A DNA stretch of 64,000 nt from Geosporobacter subterraneus DSM 17957 (lineage in GTDB: Bacteria > Bacillota > Clostridia > Peptostreptococcales > Thermotaleaceae), in the NCBI RefSeq assembly GCF_900142145.1, contig NZ_FQZV01000010.1:1-64000 (forward strand), read 5' to 3'. Under the pieces are notes generated by a model, which did no database searches, was not told where the DNA came from, and was given only the letters and a program-made list of their open reading frames with translations. Position 1 is the stretch's first letter. Each line of letters begins with the position of its first letter. The position numbers and the translations under genes were made by a program. Shown here piece after piece: positions 41,628-50,449 of the stretch.

Positions 41628-43361
41628 TCATGCTACATCAGGGATAAACCCGTCAAATTGTGCTCTGTATAATCTGGCATAAATGCCATTGTTATTTAGC
41701 AAGGTTTCATGACTGCCCTCTTCAACAATACCTTCGTCGGTCAGCACCATAATACGGTCGGCCTTCCGGATGGTAGCCAGGCGGTGGGCGATGATCAGGG
41801 TAGTACGGTTTTCTGATAGCTGGTACAGGGACTCCTGGATTACCTGCTCTGTTTCATTGTCTAAAGCAGAGGTAGCCTCATCCAAAATCAGGATAGGAGG
41901 ATTCTTTAGAAAAATCCTGGCAATGGACAACCGCTGTTTTTGTCCCCCCGATAGCTTTACGCCACGCTCACCGATATAGGTTTCATAGCCCTTTTCAAGG
42001 CTCATAATAAATTCATGGGCGTTAGCCAGCTTTGCAGCCGCTATGATTTCTTCATCGCTGGCGCCTATTTTCCCATAGGCAATGTTTTCTCTGATAGTGC
42101 CTGAAAACAGGAATACATCCTGTTGTACAATACCGATATTATCCCGCAGAGACTTTTGTGTGATTTTTCTTATATCCATCCCGTCTATCCGAATACTCCC
42201 GTGGTCAATCTCGTAGAATCGGGGGATGAGGCTGCAAAGAGTCGTCTTTCCGCCGCCGGAAGGTCCCACTAAAGCTACGGTTTCTCCAGCCTTTATTTGA
42301 AGGGTGATATCACGGAGAACATCTTTTTTCTCATTATAGCTAAAGGTTACATTTTCAAATCGGATATCCCCCTGAATTCTCCCTACGGTCACAGCATCTT
42401 TGTCATCCCGGATGTCCGGCTGAATATCCAAGGTCTCTGTAAAACGGTTAAAGCCAGCCATTCCTTTTTGGAAATTCTCCACCAGAGTAGTGATTCTGCG
42501 GATAGGCTGCAGAAACATATTGACATACAATATAAAGCCTATCAACTCCCCAACCGTTAATTGATCATAGTAAATGAATATTCCGCCAAAAATTACTACC
42601 ACCAAACTGATCAGGTTAGAAAAGAAGTTAATCCCCGAAAAAAACTGGGCCATTACCCTAAATGCGATTTCCCTGGATATCCGGAAGTTGGCATTGCCCA
42701 CTTCAAACTTCTCTTCCTCATACCATTCATTGGTAAAGGACTTAACCACTCTGACTCCGGAAATGCTGTCTTCTACCTGAGCATTAATATCTGCCACTTT
42801 TAGGCGCATTTCTTTAAAGGCCTTTTGCATATGCTTATTCTTTGAGATAGCAAACCAGAGCATGATGGGTACTATGGTAAAGGTTATCAAGGCTAAAGGC
42901 CAGTGAACTGTTAGCAGGATAATAAAAGCACCGACTAAGGTCACCGTAGCAATAAATAAATCCTCGGGACCATGATGGGCCAGCTCTGAGATCTCGTTTA
43001 AATCATTGACCAGCCTGGACATGATGTGACCGGTCTTCGTATTATCAAAGTAGGTAAAGGAAAGCTTATGGATGTGGTTAAACAAATCCTTCCGCATGTC
43101 ATATTCCATGCGGACTCCCAGTACATGTCCGTAATAATCTACCACATAGTTTAAAAAATATCTTAATATATACAGTATCAACAGTCCCACACCTATGCTC
43201 AGCATTAAAGTAAGATTTTTGCCGGGCAAAACATCATCAATTAACTTTCCTACAACAATAGGAAATACCAAATCCAAGCCCGCCATCATAAAAGCACATC
43301 CAAAGTCTAGAAAAAACAATGGTAAATGGGCACGATAATATTTGGAAAATCTGCGAATCAT
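41628..43361 (-). CDS. ABC transporter, fused permease and ATPase (MsbA/LmrA type)
   Basis: Half-transporter of 577 residues: six membrane helices (about 1-310) and a nucleotide-binding domain. The ATPase shows Walker A GPSGGGKTT, Q-loop IVQQDVFLFSGTIRENI, signature LSGGQKQRLSIAR, Walker B ILILDEATSALD and the H-loop IIAHRLATI. Such proteins work as homodimers and export lipids, drugs or peptides. No accessory gene or peptidase domain is present, so substrate is open. It stands alone, divergent from the desulfurase-like gene, with a repeat-filled 700-base region beyond its 3' end. Confidence 0.94.
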   Translation of the reverse strand: MIRRFSKYYRAHLPLFFLDFGCAFMMAGLDLVFPIVVGKLIDDVLPGKNLTLMLSIGVGLLILYILRYFLNYVVDYYGHVLGVRMEYDMRKDLFNHIHKLSFTYFDNTKTGHIMSRLVNDLNEISELAHHGPEDLFIATVTLVGAFIILLTVHWPLALITFTIVPIMLWFAISKNKHMQKAFKEMRLKVADINAQVEDSISGVRVVKSFTNEWYEEEKFEVGNANFRISREIAFRVMAQFFSGINFFSNLISLVVVIFGGIFIYYDQLTVGELIGFILYVNMFLQPIRRITTLVENFQKGMAGFNRFTETLDIQPDIRDDKDAVTVGRIQGDIRFENVTFSYNEKKDVLRDITLQIKAGETVALVGPSGGGKTTLCSLIPRFYEIDHGSIRIDGMDIRKITQKSLRDNIGIVQQDVFLFSGTIRENIAYGKIGASDEEIIAAAKLANAHEFIMSLEKGYETYIGERGVKLSGGQKQRLSIARIFLKNPPILILDEATSALDNETEQVIQESLYQLSENRTTLIIAHRLATIRKADRIMVLTDEGIVEEGSHETLLNNNGIYARLYRAQFDGFIPDVA

Positions 43362-43505
43362 ATATTATACTCCTTCCCCTGTAGTTATTTCGTTTTTCTA
43401 AATACCCCTCAAATATTATAACATATCTTTTTTTGATCCTATCACACTTCTTTTTCTGCTGCATAAAATAATTATTAACGCTACAAAATGAGTAGGTGAA
43501 AAGAC

Positions 43506-44840
43506 ATGAAGGCTGTTCATAGCTACCGGGACTATGTTGTTGGTGCCGATACACAGATTCCTTTGGTGAATGGGCAAATGACAAAAGCCATAAATTTTGA
43601 CAATGCAGCTACAACCCCGCCCTTTGTCTCTGTTATAAAAGCTATCGTAGATTTTTCTCCCTGGTACTCCTCTATCCACCGGGGTACAGGATACAAATCT
43701 CAGTTTTCCTCGATGCTCTATGAAGAAGCAAGGAAGATGGTTTGCAATTTTGTTAGAGCCGATCAAGGTTCTCAAATTGTTATTTTCGTAAAAAATACTA
43801 CAGAAGCCATCAACAAGCTCTCCTACCGTCTATGCAGCAAAGCAGAAGATAATGTTGTTTTATCCTCTTGCATGGAGCACCACTCCAATGACCTGCCTTG
43901 GCGGGATAAATATAAGGTGGATTATATCGATATCGATCAACAGGGCAGATTGTCCCTTCTGGATTTAGAAGCAAAGCTAACCTGCTATAAGGGTCGTGTT
44001 AAGCTGGTTGCAGTAACAGGTGCCTCCAATGTGACAGGCTACCGCAATCCTATCCACCAAATAGCTGAGATGGTTCACCGACATGGGGCCAGAATCCTTG
44101 TGGACGGTGCCCAGCTGATCCCCCATGCTCCTTTTGACATGAAGCCTGCAGATTCTCCGGAGCATATTGATTTCTTAGTATTCTCCGCCCATAAAATGTA
44201 TGCACCCTTTGGTATTGGTGTGCTCATAGGCCCAAAATCCGTTTTTGAAGAAAGCTGCCCCGATTATCAGGGAGGGGGTACTGTTGACCTGGTCACCCAT
44301 GACTATATACGTTGGGCACCGCCTCCACAGAAAGAGGAAGCTGGTACACCCAATGTAATGGGTGTTGTGGCTTTGATGGAATCGATGCGTACCCTCTCCA
44401 GGCTCGGGATGCATCAAATAGATCGGCATGAAACCTCCCTTTTATACTATGGACTTGAGAAGCTCCGCAGAATTCGCGGTATCGAACTGTTAGGAAGCCA
44501 TGAACATCAAAATCGTGTGGCCATTATTCCTTTTAATATTTCCGGCATTCCTCACGGCACAACCGCAGCCATACTCTCCTATGAAGGAGGCATAGCGGTC
44601 AGAAGCGGCTGCTTTTGTGCTCAGCCCTATGTACAGCGCCTGCTAAAGATTCCTCCTGAGGAAATCAAGGGGAGAATTGATGATCCCCAGGCACCTCACC
44701 CCGGCGTAGTACGGATTAGCTTTGGATTATATAATACCCGTGAGGAAATAGATGTCCTGGCTGCTTTATTGCAGCACATAGTACTTCATAAAAAAGCTTA
44801 TTTGAATAAATACCAAACCATCTCCCCTCCTATTCATTAG
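43506..44840 (+). CDS. Aminotransferase class V, cysteine desulfurase/selenocysteine lyase-like
   Basis: PLP enzyme of 444 residues. INFDNAATTPPF is the family start, H125 lies in SCMEHHSNDLPW, the D200 region is ILVDGAQLIPHAP, and the PLP lysine is K230 in SAHKMYAPFGIGVL. A cysteine pair occurs in VRSGCFCAQPYV (C369, C371), in the place of the SufS/CsdA catalytic cysteine loop, so sulphur transfer from cysteine is likely. No SufU or IscU partner is adjacent, but a DsrE-like sulphur-carrier candidate follows 120 bases downstream. It is distinct from the housekeeping IscS by its group II layout. Confidence 0.86.
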   Translation: MKAVHSYRDYVVGADTQIPLVNGQMTKAINFDNAATTPPFVSVIKAIVDFSPWYSSIHRGTGYKSQFSSMLYEEARKMVCNFVRADQGSQIVIFVKNTTEAINKLSYRLCSKAEDNVVLSSCMEHHSNDLPWRDKYKVDYIDIDQQGRLSLLDLEAKLTCYKGRVKLVAVTGASNVTGYRNPIHQIAEMVHRHGARILVDGAQLIPHAPFDMKPADSPEHIDFLVFSAHKMYAPFGIGVLIGPKSVFEESCPDYQGGGTVDLVTHDYIRWAPPPQKEEAGTPNVMGVVALMESMRTLSRLGMHQIDRHETSLLYYGLEKLRRIRGIELLGSHEHQNRVAIIPFNISGIPHGTTAAILSYEGGIAVRSGCFCAQPYVQRLLKIPPEEIKGRIDDPQAPHPGVVRISFGLYNTREEIDVLAALLQHIVLHKKAYLNKYQTISPPIH

Positions 44841-44959
44841 TTGTTTGTTTTCTTCACTGCCCTTCCTTCGAAGGGTTATTTTCTGTTCATTTTCTGATAT
44901 AATTCAGCTTTTGGGACACAATAATCTTATTAGATAAAAGAAAAGGGAGTGGCATCATT

Positions 44960-45436
44960 TTGAATAAAAAGATGAATCTGCTGATGTTTAGCGGAGACTA
45001 TGACAAAGCTTTGGCAGCATTGATTTTAGCAAACAGTGCACGGGAAATGGATGTTGAAGTAACCATGTTCTTCTCTTTTTGGGGTCTTTTCCTGCTGCGC
45101 AATCCGGAAACCTTTACCTTAGAGGAAAAAAGTGTCTACGAAAAAATGTTTAGTATGATGACTCCAAAGGGCCCTGAAGATCTTCCCCTTTCCAAAATGA
45201 ATATGAGCGGCATCGGCAAGCAGATGCTTTTAGAAATGATGGATGACAATGAAGCGCCCCATCTCTCTGATTTTCTAAAGGGTGCATTGAAAAAAGGGGT
45301 TAAATTCTATGGTTGCAAGCTGTCCATGGAAATCATGGGCTTTAAGCAAGAAGAAATGATCCCAGAGCTGGAAATCGTAGATGCAAAGGAATATTTGAAA
45401 GATGCTTTAGAAGCAGATATGCAGCTATTTATTTGA
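44960..45436 (+). CDS. DsrE/DsrF/DrsH-like protein
   Basis: Protein of 158 residues with the DsrE fold: MNLLMFSGDYDKALAALILANSAREMDVEVTMFFSFWGLFLLR, then a central helical insert and KKGVKFYGCKLSMEIMG with a single cysteine, typical of persulfide-carrying DsrE relatives. It probably works with the cysteine-desulfurase-like enzyme just upstream. Start is probably TTG at 44960, about ten bases after AAGGGAG; the ATG at 44972 is too distant from that site. A TATAAT sits in the gap upstream, so it may have its own promoter. Confidence 0.82.
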   Translation: MNKKMNLLMFSGDYDKALAALILANSAREMDVEVTMFFSFWGLFLLRNPETFTLEEKSVYEKMFSMMTPKGPEDLPLSKMNMSGIGKQMLLEMMDDNEAPHLSDFLKGALKKGVKFYGCKLSMEIMGFKQEEMIPELEIVDAKEYLKDALEADMQLFI

Positions 45437-45437
45437 G

Positions 45438-45479
45438 GCATAGAAATACCTCCTATCGCTATAGGAGGTATTTCTATGC
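45438..45479. terminator. Strong bidirectional terminator
   Basis: GCATAGAAATACCTCCTAT pairs perfectly with its complement around CGCT. It separates the convergent DsrE-like and acetyltransferase genes. Confidence 0.88.
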
Positions 45480-45480
45480 T

Positions 45481-46284
45481 TTATTTGATCAGTTTTCCAT
45501 AGAATATATTAAAGCCTTCTGCTTTTTTCTCCAGTTTATATCCAATAAAGCCCTTTTTCAGCAGCACCTGCTGTTTTTCAATATCACTGTTTGAGAGGAC
45601 TATCTTTTCGGTAAAATCTATACTATAAGGTTTTCGAATATCTCTAGCCAATAAAAACCTTAATTTACCTTCATATACGCCGCCGCGATTCTTTAAATCT
45701 CTTATAACCAAATCTGCATCCATTACATTTTTTAAGCTGGGATAATTGTAGGGAGAAATGGTAGAAAAAACATGAAAATATCCTAATTCATCTATCAGTG
45801 GAATCGTATGATTTAACAGTCTGGCCTGCAGCCTATTTCCTCGATATTGGGGATGTACAACAGTAGCTTCTAAAATTGAAACCTTATTGAGTTCATCTTC
45901 AGGAAGATCTGTCTCTCTGCCCAGATTGTACTCACTATCCGGCTTAGGAAAAGAAATATTCCGATAGGCAATCAGCTTTCCTTCCACAAAAACACCAATC
46001 ATCTTCCCTCTTTCCGGCGCCAGAATCTCCTCACGCATAAAAGCTTCTGAATCTGCCACAAAGGTTTGTACATTTTCTAAGGTACTGCTTACATAGGCCT
46101 GTAGGGCCAATACCTCTTCTAGGTAGGTTTCATCGATTAGCATCATTTCATAGGGTACTCTGACTTGTCTTTCTCCCTCATGCTTATTTAAAATTCCTTG
46201 CTCCATGATAGGCTTTGTCCGGTGAATCCTTTCTTTCATAGGCAGTTCAACGATCCTGCTGCTATGTTCCATTAAGTTTTTCAT
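45481..46284 (-). CDS. GNAT family N-acetyltransferase (two-part)
   Basis: Protein of 267 residues. The GNAT core has LIAYRNISFPKPDSEYNLG, the acetyl-CoA motif EATVVHPQYRGNRLQARLLNHTIPLIDELG, and PYNYPSLKNVMDADLVIRDLKNRGG. Such long GNATs with an N-terminal helical extension are common in clostridia and of unknown substrate. The C-terminal 60 residues (KPYSIDFTEKIVLSNSDIEKQQVLLKKGFIGYKLEKK) look like an added beta domain. AGGAGG precedes the ATG. It stands alone between the terminator and a 100-base gap. Confidence 0.82.
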   Translation of the reverse strand: MKNLMEHSSRIVELPMKERIHRTKPIMEQGILNKHEGERQVRVPYEMMLIDETYLEEVLALQAYVSSTLENVQTFVADSEAFMREEILAPERGKMIGVFVEGKLIAYRNISFPKPDSEYNLGRETDLPEDELNKVSILEATVVHPQYRGNRLQARLLNHTIPLIDELGYFHVFSTISPYNYPSLKNVMDADLVIRDLKNRGGVYEGKLRFLLARDIRKPYSIDFTEKIVLSNSDIEKQQVLLKKGFIGYKLEKKAEGFNIFYGKLIK

Positions 46285-46387
46285 TATTGTTCCTCCTTTA
46301 TTAAACTTCCTCTCCTCATCTCCTTCTACTCGGCAGTCTTGTCTACTATATTTATTTCTCTTTTTTCCCCATTATTCCTCTGATTAA

Positions 46388-47077
46388 TCATTTTTTCATT
46401 TTCTTCTTTTTCATAAAAATTGGGAACAGTGAAAAAGCTGCCAGTATAACAAATATTCCTATGATTTTAGGAGAAAACAATTCCCTGCTGGATTGAATAT
46501 TGCCCAGGTTTTTTCCCACAACCGCATAAACCACTGATCCGGGAAGACTTCCTAAAGCGGTTGCCCATAAAAAGGTCTTAGCCGATACATTGGTAACCCC
46601 CGCCACAATGTTAATCAAGAAAAAAGGGAGAATAGGAATAAACCTCACAGTCAGCAAATAGTTTTTCCCGTAATTGTCCAGCTCTCGATTGAGCTTTGAA
46701 ATCTTTTTTCCGTACTTCCTGTAGACCCAATCTTTCCCCAGATACCTAGCCACTAAAAAACAAAAAACAGCTCCTCCTGTGGCGCCGATATTTACATAGA
46801 GGATAGCAGGCAGAATGCCAAATAAAAATCCCCCTGCAAGATTTAACAGAATGGCACCGGGAATCGCAGTAGCAGCCACAAGAATATAGAGCAAAATATA
46901 TCCTATCACGGAAATGACATAATGCTGTTCTACATAATTCTTTAACATTTCTTTATTTTGCTGTAGATTTTCCAGGGTAATCCAGTGGGCCAGCCGGGTT
47001 TGACTGAGTATGAGGGAGGCTGCCATTATAAACAGAAGCAGCCATCCCGTTTTGTCATATTGTTTAATGGATTTCAT
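46388..47077 (-). CDS. TVP38/TMEM64 (VTT-domain) membrane protein
   Basis: Membrane protein of 229 residues with about six helices. The VTT/SNARE-associated signature is AATAIPGAILLNLAGGFLFGILPAILYVNIGATGGAVFCFLVARYLG, then RFIPILPFFLINIVAGVTNVSAKTFLWATALGSLPGSVVYAVVG. Such proteins are linked to lipid scrambling and small-molecule transport. The N-terminus overlaps the cyclase-family gene upstream by 14 bases, so translation is coupled. It ends an operon that begins with gnd and zwf. Confidence 0.92.
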   Translation of the reverse strand: MKSIKQYDKTGWLLLFIMAASLILSQTRLAHWITLENLQQNKEMLKNYVEQHYVISVIGYILLYILVAATAIPGAILLNLAGGFLFGILPAILYVNIGATGGAVFCFLVARYLGKDWVYRKYGKKISKLNRELDNYGKNYLLTVRFIPILPFFLINIVAGVTNVSAKTFLWATALGSLPGSVVYAVVGKNLGNIQSSRELFSPKIIGIFVILAAFSLFPIFMKKKKMKK

Positions 47078-47717
47078 TTCCTTCTCCTAAAGGTAAAAAA
47101 TTCTCCAATAAAAGGGCTCGAACCGGTGCTGCTTCAGCTTCCGGAACCAATAAGGGAGGAGCAATGAGAAAATACTCACCCTCATGGACTTCCGACAGTC
47201 TCAAACCCTCCAGTATAACGATCTCTGCCCCCAACAGGATTTTATGGGTGGCATGGTTAGGCTGCGCCCTCTCAATACCAAGGGCATCAATCCCTACCCC
47301 AACAACTCCCTTTTCAAGTAAGTAAGCGGCACCGAAGTCATCTAGATAAATGAATTCAAAATCAAAAGCTTCTTTATAGGAGTTTTGCGTCTTAAAGAGC
47401 AAAAAATCTCCTGCCTGAATCTGCTTTTTCTCTAAATCAGTCTTTGATATCTTCTCAGAAACCGCTGTAAAATCCAATACCTTGCAGGGTCTGATGACTT
47501 TGCTTAAGTCCAGGGACTGGATCCTTTCCCCCCCCTCAAGCATATGCAGCGGCATATCCAGATGGGTTCCGGTATGCATCTCCAGTGAAAGCCTAGACTC
47601 ATAGGCAGAAGAATTCTTATAATCTCTTATTATTTCCAGCTTTGGCCTTTTTTCTTCCTTATTTTTATAAACCGGCATATCCTGATGAATCGGCATAGAG
47701 ATATCATAAATTTTCAT
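47064..47717 (-). CDS. Cyclase/kynurenine formamidase-like hydrolase
   Basis: Metal-dependent cyclase-fold hydrolase of 217 residues. The hallmark metal motif HTGTHLDMPLHML (residues about 50-62) matches HxGTHxDxPxH, and the C-terminal half has GVVGVGIDALGIERA and VILEGLRLSEVHEGEYFLIAPPLLVP. Family members hydrolyse N-formylkynurenine, isatin or mannitol-derived lactones. In a pentose phosphate context a lactone-like substrate is conceivable but unproven. The ATG at 47717 follows AGGAGGG; upstream in-frame codons overlap zwf. Confidence 0.85.
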   Translation of the reverse strand: MKIYDISMPIHQDMPVYKNKEEKRPKLEIIRDYKNSSAYESRLSLEMHTGTHLDMPLHMLEGGERIQSLDLSKVIRPCKVLDFTAVSEKISKTDLEKKQIQAGDFLLFKTQNSYKEAFDFEFIYLDDFGAAYLLEKGVVGVGIDALGIERAQPNHATHKILLGAEIVILEGLRLSEVHEGEYFLIAPPLLVPEAEAAPVRALLLENFLPLGEGNEIH

Positions 47718-47733
47718 AACAATGCACCCTCCT

Positions 47734-49185
47734 CTATAGGTTCCACCATCGGTGCCCGCTTCTCTCAATCAACTGCTGAGCCCCTTCCGGGCCCCATCCT
47801 CCCGGCAAATATTCCTCTACTAAGGCAGCTTCGCAGCTGCTAGAAATTTCATCGATAAGCCGCCATGCATTCTCCACCTCATCCCAACGGGTAAAGCGTG
47901 ATGCATCCCCATCCATAACATCCAGCAGCAATTTTTCATAGGCTTCCGGTGAGTTGTTTTCCAGGTTGCAGTTTTGACAGAAATTCATGCCCACAGGAAG
48001 GATTTGCTGGAGATTTCCTGGTTTTTTCGCATTAAACTGCAACAGCGTCCCCTCCTCCGGCTGGATTTTAATGACTAGCAAATTAGGATTGCAGCCGCTT
48101 TCACATTCCTTATAGAAAGTTTTATCGGGCTGCTTAAATTGTATCACTACTTGTGAGGTCTTCTGCTGCAGCTTCTTGCCCGTGCGAATATAAAAGGGCA
48201 CCCCCTTCCAACGATCACAGTCTAAAAACAGCTTTAGGGCTACGTAGGTTTCCGTAGTAGATTGGGGTGATACTTTTTCCTCCATATGGTAACCCCGGTA
48301 TTGCCCTAGCGCTACATGCTGATGAACTATAGAGTCCTTTGGAAAGTGAATAGCCTTTAATATTTTCACTTTTTCGTCCCGTATGGCTTCTGCCTCATTT
48401 TTTCCCGGAGGCTCCATGGCCGTTATGGCCAGCAGCTGAAGCAAGTGGTTCTGTACCATATCCCTCAGAGCCCCTGCTTTCTCATAATAACCACCCCTGC
48501 TGCCTACACCTTCTGTTTCTGCCGCCGTAATCTGTATATGATCGATATATTGATGATTCCACAAGGGCTCAAAAATGGTGTTGGCAAATCGGATCACCAT
48601 GATATTCTGAATCATTTCTTTACCCAAATAATGATCAATCCGGTAAGTATCCTGTTCTGAAAAAACCTTTCCGATTCTGTTATTCAGCTGCTGGGCAGAA
48701 GCTAAATCCTGTCCAAAGGGTTTTTCTATGACCACCCGCTGCCAGCATCCCCTTTTAGCTGTTACTCCATGTTCCTTCAGCTTTTCTACAATGGGTGCAA
48801 AATTCTCCGGAGAAACTGCCAAATAGTATAGGCGGTTTCCTCTTGTATGATGAACTTGATCCATCTGCTGCAAATCTGCCTTCAGGCTTTCATAGCCGTC
48901 TCCCTCATCAAAGGAGAAAGCCCGATAATATATTTTCTCGCACAATTGATCCCATATTGTTTTGTCCATGGGAAACCTTGAATACTTTAGCACCGACTGA
49001 TACAGTTCTTCCCGATATTCTTCGTTATTTTTTTTCTGTCTCCCCACAGATATCACTGCAAAGCCCTCTGGAAGCATTTCTTGGTACATCAGGTGGTATA
49101 AAGCAGGAATCAGCTTTCGGTGGGTTAGATCCCCAGTCCCTCCAAATATAATCATGCTGCAGGATTGATTTATGATCAAAATCAT
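47734..49185 (-). CDS. zwf: Glucose-6-phosphate 1-dehydrogenase
   Basis: First enzyme of the oxidative pentose phosphate pathway, 483 residues. The dinucleotide motif FGGTGDLTHRKLIPALYHL is followed by VVIEKPFGQDLASA and the active-site peptide RIDHYLGKEMIQNIMVIRFAN with the catalytic histidine. The central domain has GVGSRGGYYEKAGALRDMVQNHLLQLL. The ATG at 49185 is eight bases after the gnd stop, with GGGGGA in front. It forms an operon with gnd. NADP or NAD preference cannot be read off. Confidence 0.97.
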   Translation of the reverse strand: MILIINQSCSMIIFGGTGDLTHRKLIPALYHLMYQEMLPEGFAVISVGRQKKNNEEYREELYQSVLKYSRFPMDKTIWDQLCEKIYYRAFSFDEGDGYESLKADLQQMDQVHHTRGNRLYYLAVSPENFAPIVEKLKEHGVTAKRGCWQRVVIEKPFGQDLASAQQLNNRIGKVFSEQDTYRIDHYLGKEMIQNIMVIRFANTIFEPLWNHQYIDHIQITAAETEGVGSRGGYYEKAGALRDMVQNHLLQLLAITAMEPPGKNEAEAIRDEKVKILKAIHFPKDSIVHQHVALGQYRGYHMEEKVSPQSTTETYVALKLFLDCDRWKGVPFYIRTGKKLQQKTSQVVIQFKQPDKTFYKECESGCNPNLLVIKIQPEEGTLLQFNAKKPGNLQQILPVGMNFCQNCNLENNSPEAYEKLLLDVMDGDASRFTRWDEVENAWRLIDEISSSCEAALVEEYLPGGWGPEGAQQLIERSGHRWWNL

Positions 49186-49193
49186 CGTCCCCC

Positions 49194-50102
49194 TTATGCC
49201 TTCTCAACACTATGCCCGCCAAATTGATATCTTAATCCGGCAATCAATTTTCCTGAGAAAGTATCCTGTTGCTCTGAGCGATACCTAACAAACAAAGAGT
49301 CTGTTATTACAGGAGCAGGCACTTTTAGCCGCAAGGCCTCTTCAACAGTCCAAAGCCCCTCTCCGGAAGAATGAATCACGCCTTTAATGCTTTTTAAGGA
49401 AGGATCTTCTTCAAATACCTTTTGGGTTAATTCCATAAGCCATCCCCGGATGACAGAGCCATGGTTCCAAACCTGGGCAATCTGTTTATAATCAAAATCA
49501 AAACCGCTTTTTTCTAAAATTTCAAAGCCTTCACCAATGGCCTGCATCATACCGTATTCGATCCCATTGTGGATCATCTTGACATAGTGTCCTGTACCAG
49601 GCTTTCCTACATGGGCATAGCCCTTCTCTAAGCAGACATCTTGAAAAATCGGTTTCAGATAATCAAATACTTCCTCTGTCGCGCCAATCATCATGCAGGC
49701 TCCATTTCGTGCCCCCTCGACGCCTCCGCTGGTGCCTACATCTACGTAGTCAATCCCTTCCATCTTCAGCCGTTCAGCCCTGCGGAGCGTATCCAAATAG
49801 TTGGAGTTTCCCCCATCGATCAGGATATCTCCCTGTTTTAAAAGGGGTATAAGGGATTCTATCAGAATATCTATCATCGGCCCGGCAGGAATCATCATCC
49901 ACAGGATTTTTCTTCCCTCCAAACTTCCAGTCAGCGTTTCTAATGAAAAAGCCCCCTTTATTCCCTCTTCCTCTTCAATCTTCTTGATTTTATCAGTACT
50001 TCGGTTGTAAGCAATTACCTCATGGCCCCGGTCCCTTAGATTCAATGCCAAGTTATAACCCATCTTCCCCAAACCAATCAATCCTATTTTCAATCTTCCC
50101 AC
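49194..50102 (-). CDS. gnd: 6-phosphogluconate dehydrogenase, decarboxylating (short, YqeC type)
   Basis: Enzyme of 302 residues, the short tetrameric form (usual dimeric Gnd is about 470). The N-terminal Rossmann motif is GLIGLGKMGYNLALNLRDRGHEVIAYNRS, the substrate-binding DGGNSNYLDTLRRAERL and YVDVGTSGGVEGARNGACMMIG follow, and KMIHNGIEYGMMQAIGEGFEIL contains the catalytic lysine. It oxidises 6-phosphogluconate to ribulose-5-phosphate. First gene of the gnd-zwf operon; a dyad symmetry lies just upstream. Cofactor may be NAD as in many short Gnd proteins. Confidence 0.95.
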   Translation of the reverse strand: MGRLKIGLIGLGKMGYNLALNLRDRGHEVIAYNRSTDKIKKIEEEEGIKGAFSLETLTGSLEGRKILWMMIPAGPMIDILIESLIPLLKQGDILIDGGNSNYLDTLRRAERLKMEGIDYVDVGTSGGVEGARNGACMMIGATEEVFDYLKPIFQDVCLEKGYAHVGKPGTGHYVKMIHNGIEYGMMQAIGEGFEILEKSGFDFDYKQIAQVWNHGSVIRGWLMELTQKVFEEDPSLKSIKGVIHSSGEGLWTVEEALRLKVPAPVITDSLFVRYRSEQQDTFSGKLIAGLRYQFGGHSVEKA

Positions 50103-50111
50103 TCCCTTTTA

Positions 50112-50144
50112 TGTATTAATTCCTGGCTTTACATACTTAATACA
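50112..50144. promoter_or_regulatory. Dyad upstream of gnd
   Basis: TGTATTAA (50112-50119) and TTAATACA (50137-50144) are perfect 8-base inverted arms 17 bases apart, about 10-42 bases before the gnd start. A regulator site is plausible; I cannot name the factor. Confidence 0.5.
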
Positions 50145-50254
50145 TTCATATCCCCAGGCAGGTATTTTAAACATTCCTTTTATGCCGGAATCCTCTACTT
50201 TCTAGGTTATGCAGCAATCCCATAAAACTTTCATCTGACGTCTACAAACAGCAA

Positions 50255-50280
50255 AAGCAGCCTCCCTAATGAAGCTGCTT
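50255..50280 (-). terminator. Probable uppP terminator
   Basis: AAGCAGC / GCTGCTT stem followed by TTGCTGTTT on the minus strand, 170 bases after the uppP stop. The intervening stretch has a second hairpin (50343-50391). Confidence 0.45.
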
Positions 50281-50342
50281 CAGACTGATAATAAAGTAAT
50301 ATTTACAAGCAAACTCCTCATAAGCTTCCGCACAGCGACTTT

Positions 50343-50391
50343 GACGAGGTCACTTTTTTCAACATATTATTTCAGAGAAAGTGGCCTTGTC
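50343..50391. repeat. Hairpin in the gnd-uppP gap
   Basis: GACGAGGTCACTTT and AAAGTGGCCTTGTC form an imperfect inverted repeat, with CACGGAGTCGAGAGGATCTT-like bases after it that recall part of family A. Likely a degenerate dispersed repeat. Confidence 0.45.
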
Positions 50392-50449
50392 ACGGAGTCG
50401 AGAGGATCTTAGGAGGGGGTTGCCAACTACTATGCCTATGAAAACTGTT

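Noticed and set aside
50112-50144. HexR-type operator before gnd
   Set aside because: Arms TGTATTAA/TTAATACA are symmetric but spaced 17 bases apart, unlike the compact HexR site; left as an unassigned dyad.
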